Part shown: positions 17,303-26,348 of the stretch, one piece after another
Position numbering within the stretch: the first letter of the stretch is position 1
Layout: every line of letters begins with the position of its first letter
Assembly (NCBI GenBank): GCA_947581795.1
Contig: CANPVS010000001.1
Span: forward strand, 1-64,000
Origin: an uncultured Oscillospiraceae bacterium
GTDB lineage: Bacteria > Bacillota > Clostridia > Oscillospirales > Oscillospiraceae
DNA: 64,000 nucleotides
Direction: 5' to 3'
Notes under the pieces: generated by a model
What the model was told of the DNA's origin: nothing
Database searches by the model: none
What the model saw: the letters and a program-made list of their open reading frames with translations, nothing else
Position numbers and translations under genes: made by a program

Positions 17303-17481
17303 GAACGGCCCCCTCCTTTCGCCCGACACTTTTCGTCGATATCAATAACCAAATCTACTACATCTTATAGCAAACAGCAAAAAAATGCAATGATGGGCCG
17401 ATAAAAAAGGCAAAAATGCACAAATCAGCAAGAATTGAAAATTGGTGGAGCAAGTATTTGGTATACCCGCCTCTTGGGGCT

Positions 17482-17490
17482 TGCTATAAT
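17482..17490 (+). promoter_or_regulatory. Extended -10 promoter of the sugar importer operon
   Basis: TGCTATAAT (TGn plus TATAAT) about 30 bp before the SBP gene, with no good -35 at 17 bp (TTGGTA is 21 bp away). This is the pattern expected for an activator-dependent promoter; the divergent AraC protein is the obvious candidate activator. Confidence 0.62.
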
Positions 17491-17520
17491 TTTTACATTC
17501 TAACAGAGGAGGGTACCCCC

Positions 17521-18876
17521 ATGAAGAAGATCCTTTCCATCGCGCTCGTCCTCGTGATGTGCGTATCCATGTTCGCCTGCCTGGGCACCACCGCTCTGGC
17601 TGACGACAATGTGATCAATCTCTATGCCTTCACGGACGAGGTCCCCGGAATGCTCCAGAAATACATAGACGAGCATCCCGACTTTGGCTACACCCTGAAC
17701 ACCACCATCATCGCCACCACTGACGGCGCCTATCAGCCCGCTCTGGACCAGGCGCTGGCCGCCGGCGGCGACGACGCCCCCGACATCTACTGCGCCGAGG
17801 CCGCCTTCGTCCTGAAGTACACCCAGGGCGACGCCTCCGGCTATGCCGCTCCCTATGAGGACCTGGGCATCGACGTGGCCGCCGAGGCGGAGGCCGCCGA
17901 CATCGCGCAGTACAACATGGAAGTTGGCACCAACCCCGACGGCAAGGTCGTGGGCATCGCCTATCAGGCCACCGGCGGCGGCTTCATCTATCGCCGCTCC
18001 ATCGCCAAGGAAGTCTTCGGCACCGACGAGCCCGCTGAGATCGCTGAGATCATCGGCGCCGGCACCGGCAGCTGGGATAAGTTCTTCGAGGCCGCTGAGA
18101 CCCTGAAGGAAGCCGGTGTCGCCATCATCTCCGGCGACGGCGACCTGTGGCACGCCGTGGAGAACAGCTCCGACAGCGGCTGGATCGTTGACGGCAAGCT
18201 GAATATCGACCCCAAGCGCGAGGCTTTCCTGGATCTGTCCAAGCAGCTCAAGGACAACGAGTATCACAACGATACCACCGACTGGACCGAGGCCTGGTAC
18301 AATGACATGGCCGGTATCGGCCCCAAGCCCGTGTTCGGCTTCTTCGGCCCTGCGTGGCTGATCAACTATACCATGGCCCCCAACTCCGGCGGCTCCGCTG
18401 TGGGCGAGGGCACCTACGGCGACTGGGCCGTCTGCGAGAGCCCCATCGGCTTCTTCTGGGGCGGCACCTGGCTGCTGGCCAACAAGGACGTTCCCGAGGC
18501 CAAGAAGGCCGCTGTTGCTGAGCTCATCAAGTGGGTCACCCTGGACTGCACCGAGGACGGCCTGCAGTATCACTGGGCCAACGGCACCATGGTCGACGGC
18601 GTGCAGGGCACGAAGGACGTCGTGGCTTCCTCCACTGTGATGGCCGCTTCCGACGGCTCTGTCGACTTCCTGGGCGGCCAGAACATGTTTGACGTGTTCA
18701 TCCCCGCCAACGCCTTTGCCGACGGCACCAACCTGACCCAGTACGACGAGACCATCAACTCCTACTGGCGTGACGCTGTCCGTGCCTACACCTCCGGCGA
18801 GCTGGACCGTGACGGCGCCATCGAGGCCTTCAAGACCAACGTGGCCGACAACCTGGACATCGAGGTCGAGTTCTGA
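17521..18876 (+). CDS. Sugar ABC transporter substrate-binding protein
   Basis: 451 residues from ATG at 17521 (GAGGAGGG upstream). Signal peptide LSIALVLVMCVSMFACLGTT followed by ALADD; a signal-peptidase I site after ALA fits better than a lipobox, although a Cys is present. The mature part is a family-1 extracellular sugar-binding protein (VINLYAFTDEVPGMLQKY, GFIYRRSIAKEVFG). Codon use is more biased toward CGT and GCT than in neighbours, suggesting high expression. A hairpin right after the gene separates it from the permeases. The ligand is probably a beta-linked oligosaccharide, given the adjacent hydrolases. Confidence 0.9.
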   Translation: MKKILSIALVLVMCVSMFACLGTTALADDNVINLYAFTDEVPGMLQKYIDEHPDFGYTLNTTIIATTDGAYQPALDQALAAGGDDAPDIYCAEAAFVLKYTQGDASGYAAPYEDLGIDVAAEAEAADIAQYNMEVGTNPDGKVVGIAYQATGGGFIYRRSIAKEVFGTDEPAEIAEIIGAGTGSWDKFFEAAETLKEAGVAIISGDGDLWHAVENSSDSGWIVDGKLNIDPKREAFLDLSKQLKDNEYHNDTTDWTEAWYNDMAGIGPKPVFGFFGPAWLINYTMAPNSGGSAVGEGTYGDWAVCESPIGFFWGGTWLLANKDVPEAKKAAVAELIKWVTLDCTEDGLQYHWANGTMVDGVQGTKDVVASSTVMAASDGSVDFLGGQNMFDVFIPANAFADGTNLTQYDETINSYWRDAVRAYTSGELDRDGAIEAFKTNVADNLDIEVEF

Positions 18877-18888
18877 TATTCTGACGGC

Positions 18889-18929
18889 AGAGGGGGACGG
18901 TTCATACACATGGGCCGTCTCCCTTTTTT
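18889..18929 (+). terminator. Intra-operon attenuator between SBP and permease genes
   Basis: GAGGGGGACGG-loop-CCGTCTCCC followed by TTTTTT, within 55 bp of the SBP stop. Partial termination here would give more binding protein than permease. Confidence 0.72.
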
Positions 18930-18954
18930 CACCACAGTGGAGAGGAGGGCGTAT

Positions 18955-19938
18955 ATGAGACCCAAAAAACTGTCATACGCCAAATACGGCTACATATTCA
19001 GTATCCCCTTCGTCGTCGCCTTTTGCATGTTCACCCTGTATCCGGTCATCTTTACGCTGGTCATCGGCTTCACGGACTTCAAGGGCCTGGGCGTGACGGA
19101 TTTCCATTTCCTGTCGGAACCCTTTAAGAACTTCCAGCAGATCCTCAGCTCTCCGTCCTTCAAGACGGCGCTGAAAAATACCTTCGTGCTGTGGGGGCTG
19201 AACTTCCTGCCCCAGATCCTGCTGGCCCTGCTGCTGGCGGCCTGGTTCTCCGGGACGCTGTTCAAGATCAAGGGCCAGGGCTTCTTCAAAGTCGTCTTCT
19301 ACATGCCCAACATCATCACGGCGGCCACCATCGCCATCCTGTTCAGCACCCTGTTCGGCTACCCCATGGGGCCTATGAACAGCCTGCTGCAGAAATTGGG
19401 CATCATCGACGCGCCCTATAACTTCTTCCAGAACAAGTGGTGGGCGAAGGGCGTCGTGTCCTTCATCCAGTTCTGGATGTGGTATGGCTACACCATGATC
19501 GTGCTCATATCCGGCATCCTGGGCATGAACACCGAGTGGTTCGAGGCCGCGGAGCTGGACGGCGCCTCCGGTTGGCAGAAGTTCTTCTACATCACCCTGC
19601 CCAACCTGCGCACCATCCTGATCTACACCCTGGTCACCAGCCTGATCGGCGGCCTGCAGATGTTCGATATCCCCTATCTGCTGGTCAGCAAGAGCGGGCC
19701 GAACAACGCCACATTGACGGCAAGCGTGTTCATCTACAACCAGGCGTTCAGCGGAAGTTATATGTATAACCGCGCCTCCGCCGCCAGCATGATCATGTTC
19801 ATCATCATCTGCGTGCTCTCCGCCGTGGTGTTCTATCTCATGCGGGATAAGTACGAGGCGGCGGCCCAGAAGGAACTGAAGCGGGCGGCACGGCAGAGGC
19901 TTCGCGAAGAGAAGCAGAAAGCGAGGACGGGCGCATGA
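18955..19938 (+). CDS. Sugar ABC transporter permease (MsmF/UgpA type)
   Basis: 327 residues from ATG at 18955 (GAGAGGAGGG upstream; an in-frame ATG at 18910 lies inside the terminator). Six membrane segments, starting YIFSIPFVVAFCMFTLYPVI. The EAA loop is EWFEAAELDGASGWQKFFYITLP. It forms a heterodimer with the next permease in the membrane. No ATPase gene is in this operon, so a shared MsmK/MsiK-type ATPase encoded elsewhere is probably used. Confidence 0.93.
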   Translation: MRPKKLSYAKYGYIFSIPFVVAFCMFTLYPVIFTLVIGFTDFKGLGVTDFHFLSEPFKNFQQILSSPSFKTALKNTFVLWGLNFLPQILLALLLAAWFSGTLFKIKGQGFFKVVFYMPNIITAATIAILFSTLFGYPMGPMNSLLQKLGIIDAPYNFFQNKWWAKGVVSFIQFWMWYGYTMIVLISGILGMNTEWFEAAELDGASGWQKFFYITLPNLRTILIYTLVTSLIGGLQMFDIPYLLVSKSGPNNATLTASVFIYNQAFSGSYMYNRASAASMIMFIIICVLSAVVFYLMRDKYEAAAQKELKRAARQRLREEKQKARTGA

Positions 19939-20777
19939 AAAAGCTGAATGTATCCAAGGGCTTTCTGGCCATGGTCTACATCGTGTGCATCTTCCTGGCC
20001 GCGCTGAGCATCATGCCCTTTTTGATCATGGTCATCAACTCCACCAGGAGCACCGTGCAGATCCAGCAGCAGGCCATCTCCCTGATCCCGTCCAGCCATC
20101 TCATAGAGAACTTCAAGATCCTGACGGGCAAGGCCTTCAACCCCATGCGGGGCTTTTTGAACTCCGCCATCATCTCCGTGGGCGCCACGGCCTGCACCGT
20201 GTATTTCTCCTCCTTGACGGCCCACGCGCTGGTGGTTTATAATTGGAAGCTGAGGCAGCCGTTCTTCACCTTCATCCTGGCGGTGATGATGGTCCCCTCT
20301 CAGGTGATCAGTATCGGCTTCTATCAGTTCATGTACCGCATCCACCTGACCAACAGCTTCCTGCCCCTGATCCTGCCCGCCATCGCGGCGCCCAGCACGG
20401 TGTTCTTCATGCGGCAGTTCATGCTCTCGTCGCTGCCGCTGGAGATCGTGGAGTCGGCCCGTATCGACGGGTCGAGGGAGTTTCACACCTTCAACCGGAT
20501 CGTGCTGCCCATCATGAAGCCGGCCATCGCCACCCAGGCCATCTTCTCCTTCGTCAACTCCTGGAACCAGCTGTTTTTGCCGCTGATCCTTCTGACCCGG
20601 CAGGAGAAGTACACCATGCCCATCATGGTAAGCTTGCTGAAGGGCGATATCTACAAGAGAGAGAACGGCGCCATTTATCTGGGCCTGACGCTCACGGTCC
20701 TGCCCCTGTTCATCGTGTACTTCCTGCTGTCGAAGTACATCATCGCGGGCGTTGCCCTTGGCAGTGTGAAGGGATAA
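19935..20777 (+). CDS. Sugar ABC transporter permease (MsmG/UgpE type)
   Basis: 280 residues, overlapping the upstream permease by 4 bp. Six membrane segments. The EAA loop is PLEIVESARIDGSREFHTFN. The C-terminal SKYIIAGVALGSVKG is the usual ending of this subfamily. It completes the importer with the two upstream genes. Confidence 0.93.
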   Translation: MKKLNVSKGFLAMVYIVCIFLAALSIMPFLIMVINSTRSTVQIQQQAISLIPSSHLIENFKILTGKAFNPMRGFLNSAIISVGATACTVYFSSLTAHALVVYNWKLRQPFFTFILAVMMVPSQVISIGFYQFMYRIHLTNSFLPLILPAIAAPSTVFFMRQFMLSSLPLEIVESARIDGSREFHTFNRIVLPIMKPAIATQAIFSFVNSWNQLFLPLILLTRQEKYTMPIMVSLLKGDIYKRENGAIYLGLTLTVLPLFIVYFLLSKYIIAGVALGSVKG

Positions 20778-20783
20778 AAATAC

Positions 20784-21440
20784 GTGGATAATCTGTTCAG
20801 TATGGACAACCGGTTTTTCCGCGCTGTGGGAAAACTGGTGGACCTGATATGGATCAATCTGCTGACGTTGGTATGCGCCCTGCCCGTTGTTACGGCGGGC
20901 GCATCCTTCGCCTCCATGTACTATCTGCTTCTGCGGATGGCGGAAAACGACAGCGGGGCCCTGACCCGCGGCTTCTTCACCGCCTTTCGCAGGAACTTCA
21001 AAAACGCCACGGCCGTGTGGCTCATAGGGGTCGTGGTGCTGGCCCTGTACGGGTACGAGCTGTGGCTGCTGCACCAAGGCGTGATGGACGCCTACGGGGT
21101 GCTGTACAAGGTGACCCTGGGGCTCATCTCCCTCATCCTGCTGGGAGCGGTCATGGTGCTCAACTACTACTTTGCCCTGCTGGCCCGGTATGACCAGGAC
21201 AGGAAGCAGACGCTGAAAAACGCGGCGCTGCTCACCGTGGGGTTCCTGCCCCGGAGCCTCGCCATGGCGGTGCTGATGCTCTTTCCCCTGGCCCTCATGC
21301 TGCTGTCGGACTACTTCTTCTGGCTGTGGTTTTTGTATGGGTTCAGCTATCCGGGCTACCTGATCGCCCGGCTCATGCTCACAGTCTTTCAGAAGACGGA
21401 GGCGCGCCATGAAGGACAAGGACAGGATGGACAGGGCTAA
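20784..21440 (+). CDS. DUF624 (YesL-like) membrane protein
   Basis: 218 residues, start GTG with GAAGGGA 8 bp upstream. MDNLFSMDNRFFRAVGKLVD and IWINLLTLVCALPVVTAGAS match the YesL/DUF624 family. About five membrane helices. This family often accompanies plant-polysaccharide ABC importers, but its role is not known. It overlaps the next gene by 32 bp. Confidence 0.85.
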   Translation: MDNLFSMDNRFFRAVGKLVDLIWINLLTLVCALPVVTAGASFASMYYLLLRMAENDSGALTRGFFTAFRRNFKNATAVWLIGVVVLALYGYELWLLHQGVMDAYGVLYKVTLGLISLILLGAVMVLNYYFALLARYDQDRKQTLKNAALLTVGFLPRSLAMAVLMLFPLALMLLSDYFFWLWFLYGFSYPGYLIARLMLTVFQKTEARHEGQGQDGQG

Positions 21441-21969
21441 ATTCAAAGCCCTGACCTTCCCCAAGAAAATTCAATGGGTCCTGCAGTACTACGGTGTGAC
21501 CGCGCTGGTCGTCGTGGCGGCGGTGTGCGTAGGCGTGGTGTTTTTCAACGCCGTGTTCGGCCCCGGGGAGCAGTACGACCTGCGGGTCATGGCCCTGGAC
21601 GACCGGCTGAGCGTGGAGCAGTGCCAGGCCTTCGCCGATGAGCTGGGCGAGCTGGTGGGCGGCCCGTGCGACGTGACCAGCTATCTGGAGAGCGACATGT
21701 CCCAGATGCAGGCCTTCGTGGTCCGGCTCACCACGGACCCCCTGGACCTGGTCATCGCCCCGGAGGACCAGATGGAGCAACTCATCGAAAACGGCTACGT
21801 GGCCGCGGGGCTCCAACTGCAGGACGATTCCCGCTACATGCAGGCCACCTGGTTCGACAACGGGGACCAGCGGCCCCGGTACATCGGGCGCACGGCGGTG
21901 GGCCTGAACGGGGAAAACGCGGCGGCCGGGGAGGAGTACTTCACCCAGACCGCGGCGGAACAGCCATAA
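21409..21969 (+). CDS. Single-pass membrane protein of unknown function, DUF624 partner
   Basis: 186 residues. Short basic cytosolic N-terminus, one membrane helix (YYGVTALVVVAAVCVGVVFF) at about residues 27-48, then an extracytoplasmic domain resembling a truncated solute-binding lobe (PLDLVIAPEDQMEQLIENGY). The start lies inside the DUF624 gene, and GAAGACGGAGGCG precedes it. I do not recognise a named family. Position suggests a role with the importer, possibly sensing or surface stabilisation; this is inference. Confidence 0.72.
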   Translation: MKDKDRMDRAKFKALTFPKKIQWVLQYYGVTALVVVAAVCVGVVFFNAVFGPGEQYDLRVMALDDRLSVEQCQAFADELGELVGGPCDVTSYLESDMSQMQAFVVRLTTDPLDLVIAPEDQMEQLIENGYVAAGLQLQDDSRYMQATWFDNGDQRPRYIGRTAVGLNGENAAAGEEYFTQTAAEQP

Positions 21970-21991
21970 AAACGATATCAAGGAGCGACTT

Positions 21992-24142
21992 ATGCGGCTT
22001 TTTGAAAATAAAAAGAAGACCGAGGAATACAAAAAGCGGGCCCGTGACCTGGTGGCCCAAATGACATTGGAGGAGAAGGTCTCCCAGATGCTCTTCAACG
22101 CCCCGGCCATCGAGCGGCTGGGCGTGCCCGCCTACAACTGGTGGAACGAGGCGCTGCACGGGGTGGCCCGGGCCGGCACGGCTACGGTGTTCCCCCAGGC
22201 CATCGGTATGGCGGCCACCTTCGACGAGGACCTGGTCCACACCGTGGGCGACGCCATCTCCACCGAGGCGAGGGGCAAGTTCAACGCCCAGCAGCGGGCC
22301 GGGGACCGGGACATCTACAAGGGGCTCACCATGTGGTCCCCCAACGTGAACATCTTCCGGGACCCCCGCTGGGGCCGGGGCCATGAGACATACGGGGAGG
22401 ACCCCTTCCTCACCGGCCGCCTGGGCGGCGCCTTCGTGCGGGGCATGCAGGGCGACGACCCGGACTACCTGAAGGTGGCGGCCTGCGCCAAGCACTTTGC
22501 CGTCCACTCCGGGCCGGAGGACCTGCGCCATGAGTTCGACGCCCAAGTGTCCAAACAGGACATGTTCGAGACCTATCTGCCCGCCTTCAAAGAGCTTGTC
22601 CAGGAAGAGGGCGTGGAGGCGGTCATGGGCGCCTACAACCGGGTGAACGGGGAGCCCTGCTGCGGCAGCGAGATCCTTTTAAAGGACATCCTCCGGGGCC
22701 AGTGGGGCTTCGACGGGCACGTGGTGTCCGACTGCTGGGCCATCAAGGACTTCTATATGGGCCACCACGTCACGGCAAACGCCCGCCAGAGCGCGGTCCT
22801 GGCTGTGACCAACGGGTGCGACGTGAACTGCGGCGAGGTGTTCGTGAACCTGGTCCAGGCGGTCCGGGAGGGGCTCATCGGCGAGGACAAGATCACCCAG
22901 GCCTGCGAGCGGCTGTTCACCACCCGGATGAAGCTGGGCCTGTTCGAGGAGCCGGGGAAGGTGCCCTACGACAAGATAGACTACGCCGTGGTGGACAGCC
23001 CCGCCATGAAGGCGCTGGACCTGGACGCGGCCAAGCGGTGCCTCACCCTTTTGAAAAACGACGGGCTGCTGCCCCTGGACAAGACAAAGATCAAGACCCT
23101 GGGCGTCATCGGCCCCAACGCCGACAACCGCCGGGCCCTGGTGGGCAACTACGAGGGCACCGCCTCCCGGTACGAGACCGTGCTGGAGGGGCTGGAGGAC
23201 TACTTGGGCGACAGCGTACGGGTGGTCTATTCCCAGGGCTGCCACCTCTTTTTGGACCGGGCGGAGCACTTGGGCCAGGCCAACGACCGCCTCTCGGAGG
23301 TGAAGGCCGTGTGCGCCATGAGCGACGCGGTGGTGGTTGTGCTGGGCCTGGACCCCAGCCTGGAGGGCGAGGAGGGCGACCAGGGCAACGCCCACGCCAG
23401 CGGCGACAAAAATGACCTGCGCCTGCCCGGATTGCAGGAGCAGATCCTGAAGGCCGCCGTGGACAGCGGAAAACCCGTGGCACTGGTGGTGCTGTCCGGC
23501 AGCGCCCTGGCTCTGGACTGGGCCGCGGAACATGTAAACGCGATCCTGCAGGGGTGGTACCCCGGAGCCCGGGGCGGCACGGCCGTGGCCCAGACCCTCT
23601 TCGGGGACAACTGCCCCGAGGGGCGGCTGCCCGTGACCTTCTACAGCGAAAATCAGCCCCTGCCTGATTTCACCGACTACGCCATGAAGGGCCGGACCTA
23701 CCGGTATCTGGACACGGAGCCCCTCTATCCCTTCGGATACGGGCTGTCCTACACGACCTTCGCCTTCGACCGGGAGGCGCTGTCCTCCGGGGAGATCGGG
23801 AAGGGTGGCATAGATGTGACATGCCGGGTGAAGAACACCGGCGCTTACGCCTCCCGGGTCCCGGTGCAGGTGTACGTGAAGGCCCGCCGGCCCGGCACCC
23901 CCAACGCCCAGCTGAAGGGCCTTGTCAAAGTGGCCCTGGCGCCGGGGGAGGAAAAGGAAGTGACCGTGGCGCTGCCCGCCGCCGCCTTCGGCCTCTATGA
24001 TGAGGAGGGTGTGCTCCGGGTGGAGAAGGGTGACTACGACGTGTTCGTGGGCCAGTCCCAGCCGGACGGGCGGAGCCGGGAGCTGCTGGGCGCTGCCCCC
24101 GCGGCGCTGCGCGCCGTATGCCGGGAGGGCTTCGACCTGTAA
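21992..24142 (+). CDS. Glycoside hydrolase family 3 (beta-xylosidase/beta-glucosidase), cytosolic
   Basis: 716 residues. The N-terminal TIM barrel has YNWWNEALHGVAR, WSPNVNIFRDPRWGRG and KVAACAKHFAVHSGPE. The nucleophile is Asp247 in GHVVSDCWAI. The alpha/beta domain follows (VVVVLGLDPSLEGEEGD), then a C-terminal fibronectin-III-like domain. The SDC spacing and the RHEFDAQVSKQDMFETYLPA segment resemble exo-beta-xylosidases more than BglX. No signal peptide, so it acts on imported oligosaccharides. Followed by xylulokinase. Confidence 0.88.
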   Translation: MRLFENKKKTEEYKKRARDLVAQMTLEEKVSQMLFNAPAIERLGVPAYNWWNEALHGVARAGTATVFPQAIGMAATFDEDLVHTVGDAISTEARGKFNAQQRAGDRDIYKGLTMWSPNVNIFRDPRWGRGHETYGEDPFLTGRLGGAFVRGMQGDDPDYLKVAACAKHFAVHSGPEDLRHEFDAQVSKQDMFETYLPAFKELVQEEGVEAVMGAYNRVNGEPCCGSEILLKDILRGQWGFDGHVVSDCWAIKDFYMGHHVTANARQSAVLAVTNGCDVNCGEVFVNLVQAVREGLIGEDKITQACERLFTTRMKLGLFEEPGKVPYDKIDYAVVDSPAMKALDLDAAKRCLTLLKNDGLLPLDKTKIKTLGVIGPNADNRRALVGNYEGTASRYETVLEGLEDYLGDSVRVVYSQGCHLFLDRAEHLGQANDRLSEVKAVCAMSDAVVVVLGLDPSLEGEEGDQGNAHASGDKNDLRLPGLQEQILKAAVDSGKPVALVVLSGSALALDWAAEHVNAILQGWYPGARGGTAVAQTLFGDNCPEGRLPVTFYSENQPLPDFTDYAMKGRTYRYLDTEPLYPFGYGLSYTTFAFDREALSSGEIGKGGIDVTCRVKNTGAYASRVPVQVYVKARRPGTPNAQLKGLVKVALAPGEEKEVTVALPAAAFGLYDEEGVLRVEKGDYDVFVGQSQPDGRSRELLGAAPAALRAVCREGFDL

Positions 24143-24176
24143 ATATTTATTGCCCTGGGACGAAAGGAGAGGTATC

Positions 24177-25655
24177 ATGCTGTACATAGGCGTCGATCTT
24201 GGCACCTCCGCCGTGAAGCTGCTGCTCATGGACGGAGAGGGGAAGATATTGAACATCGTGTCCAAGGAGTATCCCCTGCGCTTTCCCCACCCCGGCTGGT
24301 CCGAGCAGGACCCGGCGGACTGGATGCGCCAGACTACGGCGGGCATCCGGGAGCTGACCGAGGGGTTCGATAAGTCCCAGGTGGCAGGTATCGGCTGCGG
24401 CGGCCAGATGCACGGGCTGGTGGCCCTGGACGAGGACGACAACGTCCTGCGTCCGGCCATCCTCTGGAACGACGGCCGCACCGCGGAGGAGGTGGAATAC
24501 CTCAACAACGTCGTCGGCCGGGAGAAGCTCTCCCAATACACCGCCAACATCGCCTTTGCCGGGTTCACGGCCCCCAAGCTGCTGTGGATGAAAAAGCATG
24601 AGCCGGACCTGTTCGCGCGCATCGCGAAGATCATGCTGCCGAAGGATTATGTAAACTACATGCTCACGGGCGTGCACTGCACGGACGTGTCCGACGCCTC
24701 CGGTATGCTCCTGTTCGACGTGGAGCACAAATGCTGGAGTAAGGAAATGCTGGACATCTGCTCCCTCCGGGAGGACCAGATGGCCCGCATCTTTGAAAGC
24801 TTCCAGGTCGTCGGCACCCTGAAACCGGAGATAGCGAAGGAACTGGGCCTGCCCCAGACCGTAAAGGTCTGCGCCGGGGCGGGGGACAACGCCGCCGCGG
24901 CGGTGGGCACCGGCACGGTGGGCGAGGGAGGCTGCAACATCAGCCTTGGTACCTCCGGGACCATATTCATCTCCAGCAAAAAGTTCGGCGTGGACCCGAA
25001 CAACGCCCTGCACGCCTTCGCCCACGCGGACGGCAACTACCACCTCATGGGCTGCATGCTCTCCGCCGCCAGCTGCAACAAGTGGTGGATGGACGACATC
25101 ATCGGCACGACGGACTATCCGGCGGAGCAGAAGCCCATCACGGACGAGAAACTGGGGACCAACCACGTGTTCTTCCTGCCCTATCTCATGGGCGAGCGCA
25201 GCCCCATCAACGACACGGACGCGAGAGGCTGCTTCGTGGGCCTCACCATGGACAACAGCCGCTCCGACATGACCCAGGCGGTGCTGGAGGGCGTGGCCTA
25301 CGGCATCCGGGACTGCCTGGAGGTGGCCCGTTCTCTGGGCGTGGACGTGAGAAAGAGCCGCATCTGCGGCGGCGGGGCCAAGAGCCCATTGTGGCGGAAG
25401 ATCATCGCCAATGTGTGCGATATCGAACTGGAGCTCATCGAGTCTGAGGAGGGCCCGGGCTACGGCGGCGCCATGCTGGCGGCGGTGGCCTGCGGGGAGT
25501 ACGCCTCCGTGGAGGAGGCCGCCGGGAAGCTGGTGAAGGTGGTGGGCACGGTAGAGCCCGACCCGGCCATTGCCGCCCGGTATGAGAAGCAATATAGGAA
25601 GTTCCAAAAGATATACCCCGCCATGAAGGACCTGTTTCCGGCCCTGAACGGCTGA
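24177..25655 (+). CDS. xylB: Xylulokinase (FGGY family)
   Basis: 492 residues from ATG at 24177, where GAAAGGAGAGG sits 6 bp upstream. FGGY kinase: the N-terminal ATPase lobe begins MLYIGVDLGTSAVKLLLMDG; substrate region HPGWSEQDPADW and GCGGQMHGLVAL (xylulokinase-type); catalytic Asp region GAGDNAAAAVG; C-terminal ICGGGAKSPLWRKI. It phosphorylates D-xylulose to D-xylulose 5-phosphate. It sits in line with the GH3 enzyme and an isomerase-family gene. Confidence 0.9.
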   Translation: MLYIGVDLGTSAVKLLLMDGEGKILNIVSKEYPLRFPHPGWSEQDPADWMRQTTAGIRELTEGFDKSQVAGIGCGGQMHGLVALDEDDNVLRPAILWNDGRTAEEVEYLNNVVGREKLSQYTANIAFAGFTAPKLLWMKKHEPDLFARIAKIMLPKDYVNYMLTGVHCTDVSDASGMLLFDVEHKCWSKEMLDICSLREDQMARIFESFQVVGTLKPEIAKELGLPQTVKVCAGAGDNAAAAVGTGTVGEGGCNISLGTSGTIFISSKKFGVDPNNALHAFAHADGNYHLMGCMLSAASCNKWWMDDIIGTTDYPAEQKPITDEKLGTNHVFFLPYLMGERSPINDTDARGCFVGLTMDNSRSDMTQAVLEGVAYGIRDCLEVARSLGVDVRKSRICGGGAKSPLWRKIIANVCDIELELIESEEGPGYGGAMLAAVACGEYASVEEAAGKLVKVVGTVEPDPAIAARYEKQYRKFQKIYPAMKDLFPALNG

Positions 25656-25675
25656 GACGGAAAGGAGAGAAGTCT

Positions 25676-26311
25676 ATGAATATCGGTTCTGTCTACGACC
25701 CCGCCTTCGCGCCCTACGGCAAGGTGCTGGAGGGCTATGACACCGGGTGCCTCATCAGCGCCATGAAGACCATCCCCCTGCCGGAGAGCGGCACCGCCTA
25801 TGAGCCCAGCATCCCGGCTCTGGAGGCCACCTGCCTCTTCGGCCAGTTCCAGAACAACGCCTACGGCGGCATGCCGGTGCAGCTGGGCATGTGCTGGGGC
25901 CGGAACACCAAGCTGAACTGCCTGGAGTACCACCGGGACAGCGAGGTGAACATCGGCGAGGATGACTTCATCCTCCTGGTGGCCAAGGAGGACGACGTGG
26001 TGGATGGCGCGCTGGACACGGCCAAGGTGAAGGCCTTCAAGGCCCCAGGCGGCGTGCCGGTGGAGGTGTACGCCACCACCCTGCACTACGCCCCCTGCCA
26101 GACGGAAAAGGACGGATCCTTCCGGGTATGCATCGTCCTGCCCAAGGGGACAAACGGCCCCAAGCCGGCCATCGACCCGCTGAATGACGAGGATAAAGCC
26201 CTGTGGGCCTGCAACAAGTGGCTGCTGGCCCATCCCGACAGCGCCGAGGCGGCCCAGGGGGCCGTCCAGGCCTTGAAGGGCGTCAACATCGACATCGCGG
26301 CCGATCTGTAA
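25676..26311 (+). CDS. DUF4867 family protein
   Basis: 211 residues, soluble. It begins MNIGSVYDPAFAPYGKVLEG and contains GMCWGRNTKLNCLEYHRDSE, matching the DUF4867 family, whose fold resembles ureidoglycolate-lyase/cupin barrels. Members recur beside sugar kinases and isomerases, but no reaction is established to my knowledge. Sandwiched between xylB and a fucose-isomerase-family gene, a role in pentose or ketose metabolism is likely. GGAAAGGAG precedes the ATG. Confidence 0.78.
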   Translation: MNIGSVYDPAFAPYGKVLEGYDTGCLISAMKTIPLPESGTAYEPSIPALEATCLFGQFQNNAYGGMPVQLGMCWGRNTKLNCLEYHRDSEVNIGEDDFILLVAKEDDVVDGALDTAKVKAFKAPGGVPVEVYATTLHYAPCQTEKDGSFRVCIVLPKGTNGPKPAIDPLNDEDKALWACNKWLLAHPDSAEAAQGAVQALKGVNIDIAADL

Positions 26312-26348
26312 GCGCAAAAATAAATTACATATATATGAGGTGAACGCT

